Source: Enterovirga sp.
GTDB lineage: Bacteria; Pseudomonadota; Alphaproteobacteria; Rhizobiales; Beijerinckiaceae
Length of the DNA: 5,404 nt
Direction: 5' to 3'
Assembly (NCBI GenBank): GCA_028290385.1
Contig: JAQGJZ010000275.1
Coordinates: 1 to 5,404 of the forward strand
Both the position numbers and the translations under genes were made by a program. This document shows positions 5,168-5,404 of this stretch, piece after piece. Numbering within the stretch: position 1 is the stretch's first letter; each line of letters starts with the position of its first letter. The notes below the pieces were generated by a model that was not told where the DNA came from, did no database searches, and saw only the letters and a program-made list of their open reading frames with translations.

Positions 5168-5404
5168 TCCTGCTGATCATCGCGGGCGTGCCTGCGCGAA
5201 CTCTGAGATGACCCACGCCCCCGGCGACGGACCTTGAGGTTCGGTCAGTCGAAGGACGCAGGAACTCTGGCGCTTGCGAACGGTCATCGAACACAGGATC
5301 GGGAGCTCGGCGCGTGCGCCCGTACGCGGCGCTTCCGGCGCAGGGGATGCTTCGTCACCGCGATGACCCTTGCGCTGGCGCGCGGGGGGGCGCCGGAGCA
5401 GGCC
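5168..5404. other. Unassigned right end
   Basis: No gene can be supported in the last 237 bases. GGGCGTG (5184-5190) and CACGCCC (5214-5220) form a seven-base inverted repeat with a 23-base loop after the cytochrome gene, without a T run. The right edge contains an ATG at 5363 with 14 open codons to the end, too little to judge. Confidence 0.4.

Noticed and set aside
5177..5287. 36-codon minus-strand frame (starts MTVRKRQSS) after the cytochrome gene
   Set aside because: It has no ribosome binding site, no hydrophobic segment and no recognisable pattern.
5363..5404. Possible start of a gene running off the right edge (MTLALARGG)
   Set aside because: Only 14 codons are visible, with no clear ribosome binding site, and other frames are equally open.

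Overview
The window looks like a piece of a GC-rich alphaproteobacterial genome, most likely Hyphomicrobiales and close to Methylobacteriaceae. That placement is an inference. It rests on the GC-rich codon use and on how closely the phasin, the OsmC-family protein, the tandem universal stress protein and the small c-type cytochrome match families I know from those bacteria. I see no transposase, integrase, CRISPR array, tRNA or rRNA.

Layout. At 1-319, on the minus strand, lie two very small membrane-protein genes, one of them cut by the left edge. A comparatively AT-rich spacer (about 330-600) separates them from a plus-strand phasin gene (640-1233) that ends in a textbook intrinsic terminator (1284-1307). 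From 1308 to 1636 I find no convincing gene. Next is a divergent pair: an OsmC-family gene on the minus strand (1637-2146) and a LysR-type regulator on the plus strand (2361-3305). The region 3306-3896 holds no gene I can support. A tandem-domain universal stress protein (3897-4745) and a secreted monohaem cytochrome c (4847-5167) follow on the plus strand. The last 237 bases are unassigned.

How it fits together. The theme is stress and storage physiology: a polyhydroxyalkanoate granule protein, a thiol-dependent OsmC-type protein with a neighbouring regulator that may control it, a universal stress protein, and a periplasmic electron carrier. The genes are separated by spacers and mostly appear to be single transcription units, so this is a cluster of housekeeping and stress genes and not one operon.

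The most unusual structure is in the osmC/lysR divergent region. Each main start codon is overlapped by the stop codon of a short upstream reading frame that has its own good ribosome binding site (ATGA on the osmC side, TGATG on the lysR side). On the osmC side the short frame also looks like the displaced N-terminus of the OsmC protein itself, so a small frameshift near the start of that gene is a serious alternative. I did not find a clear, wholly new biological system in this window.
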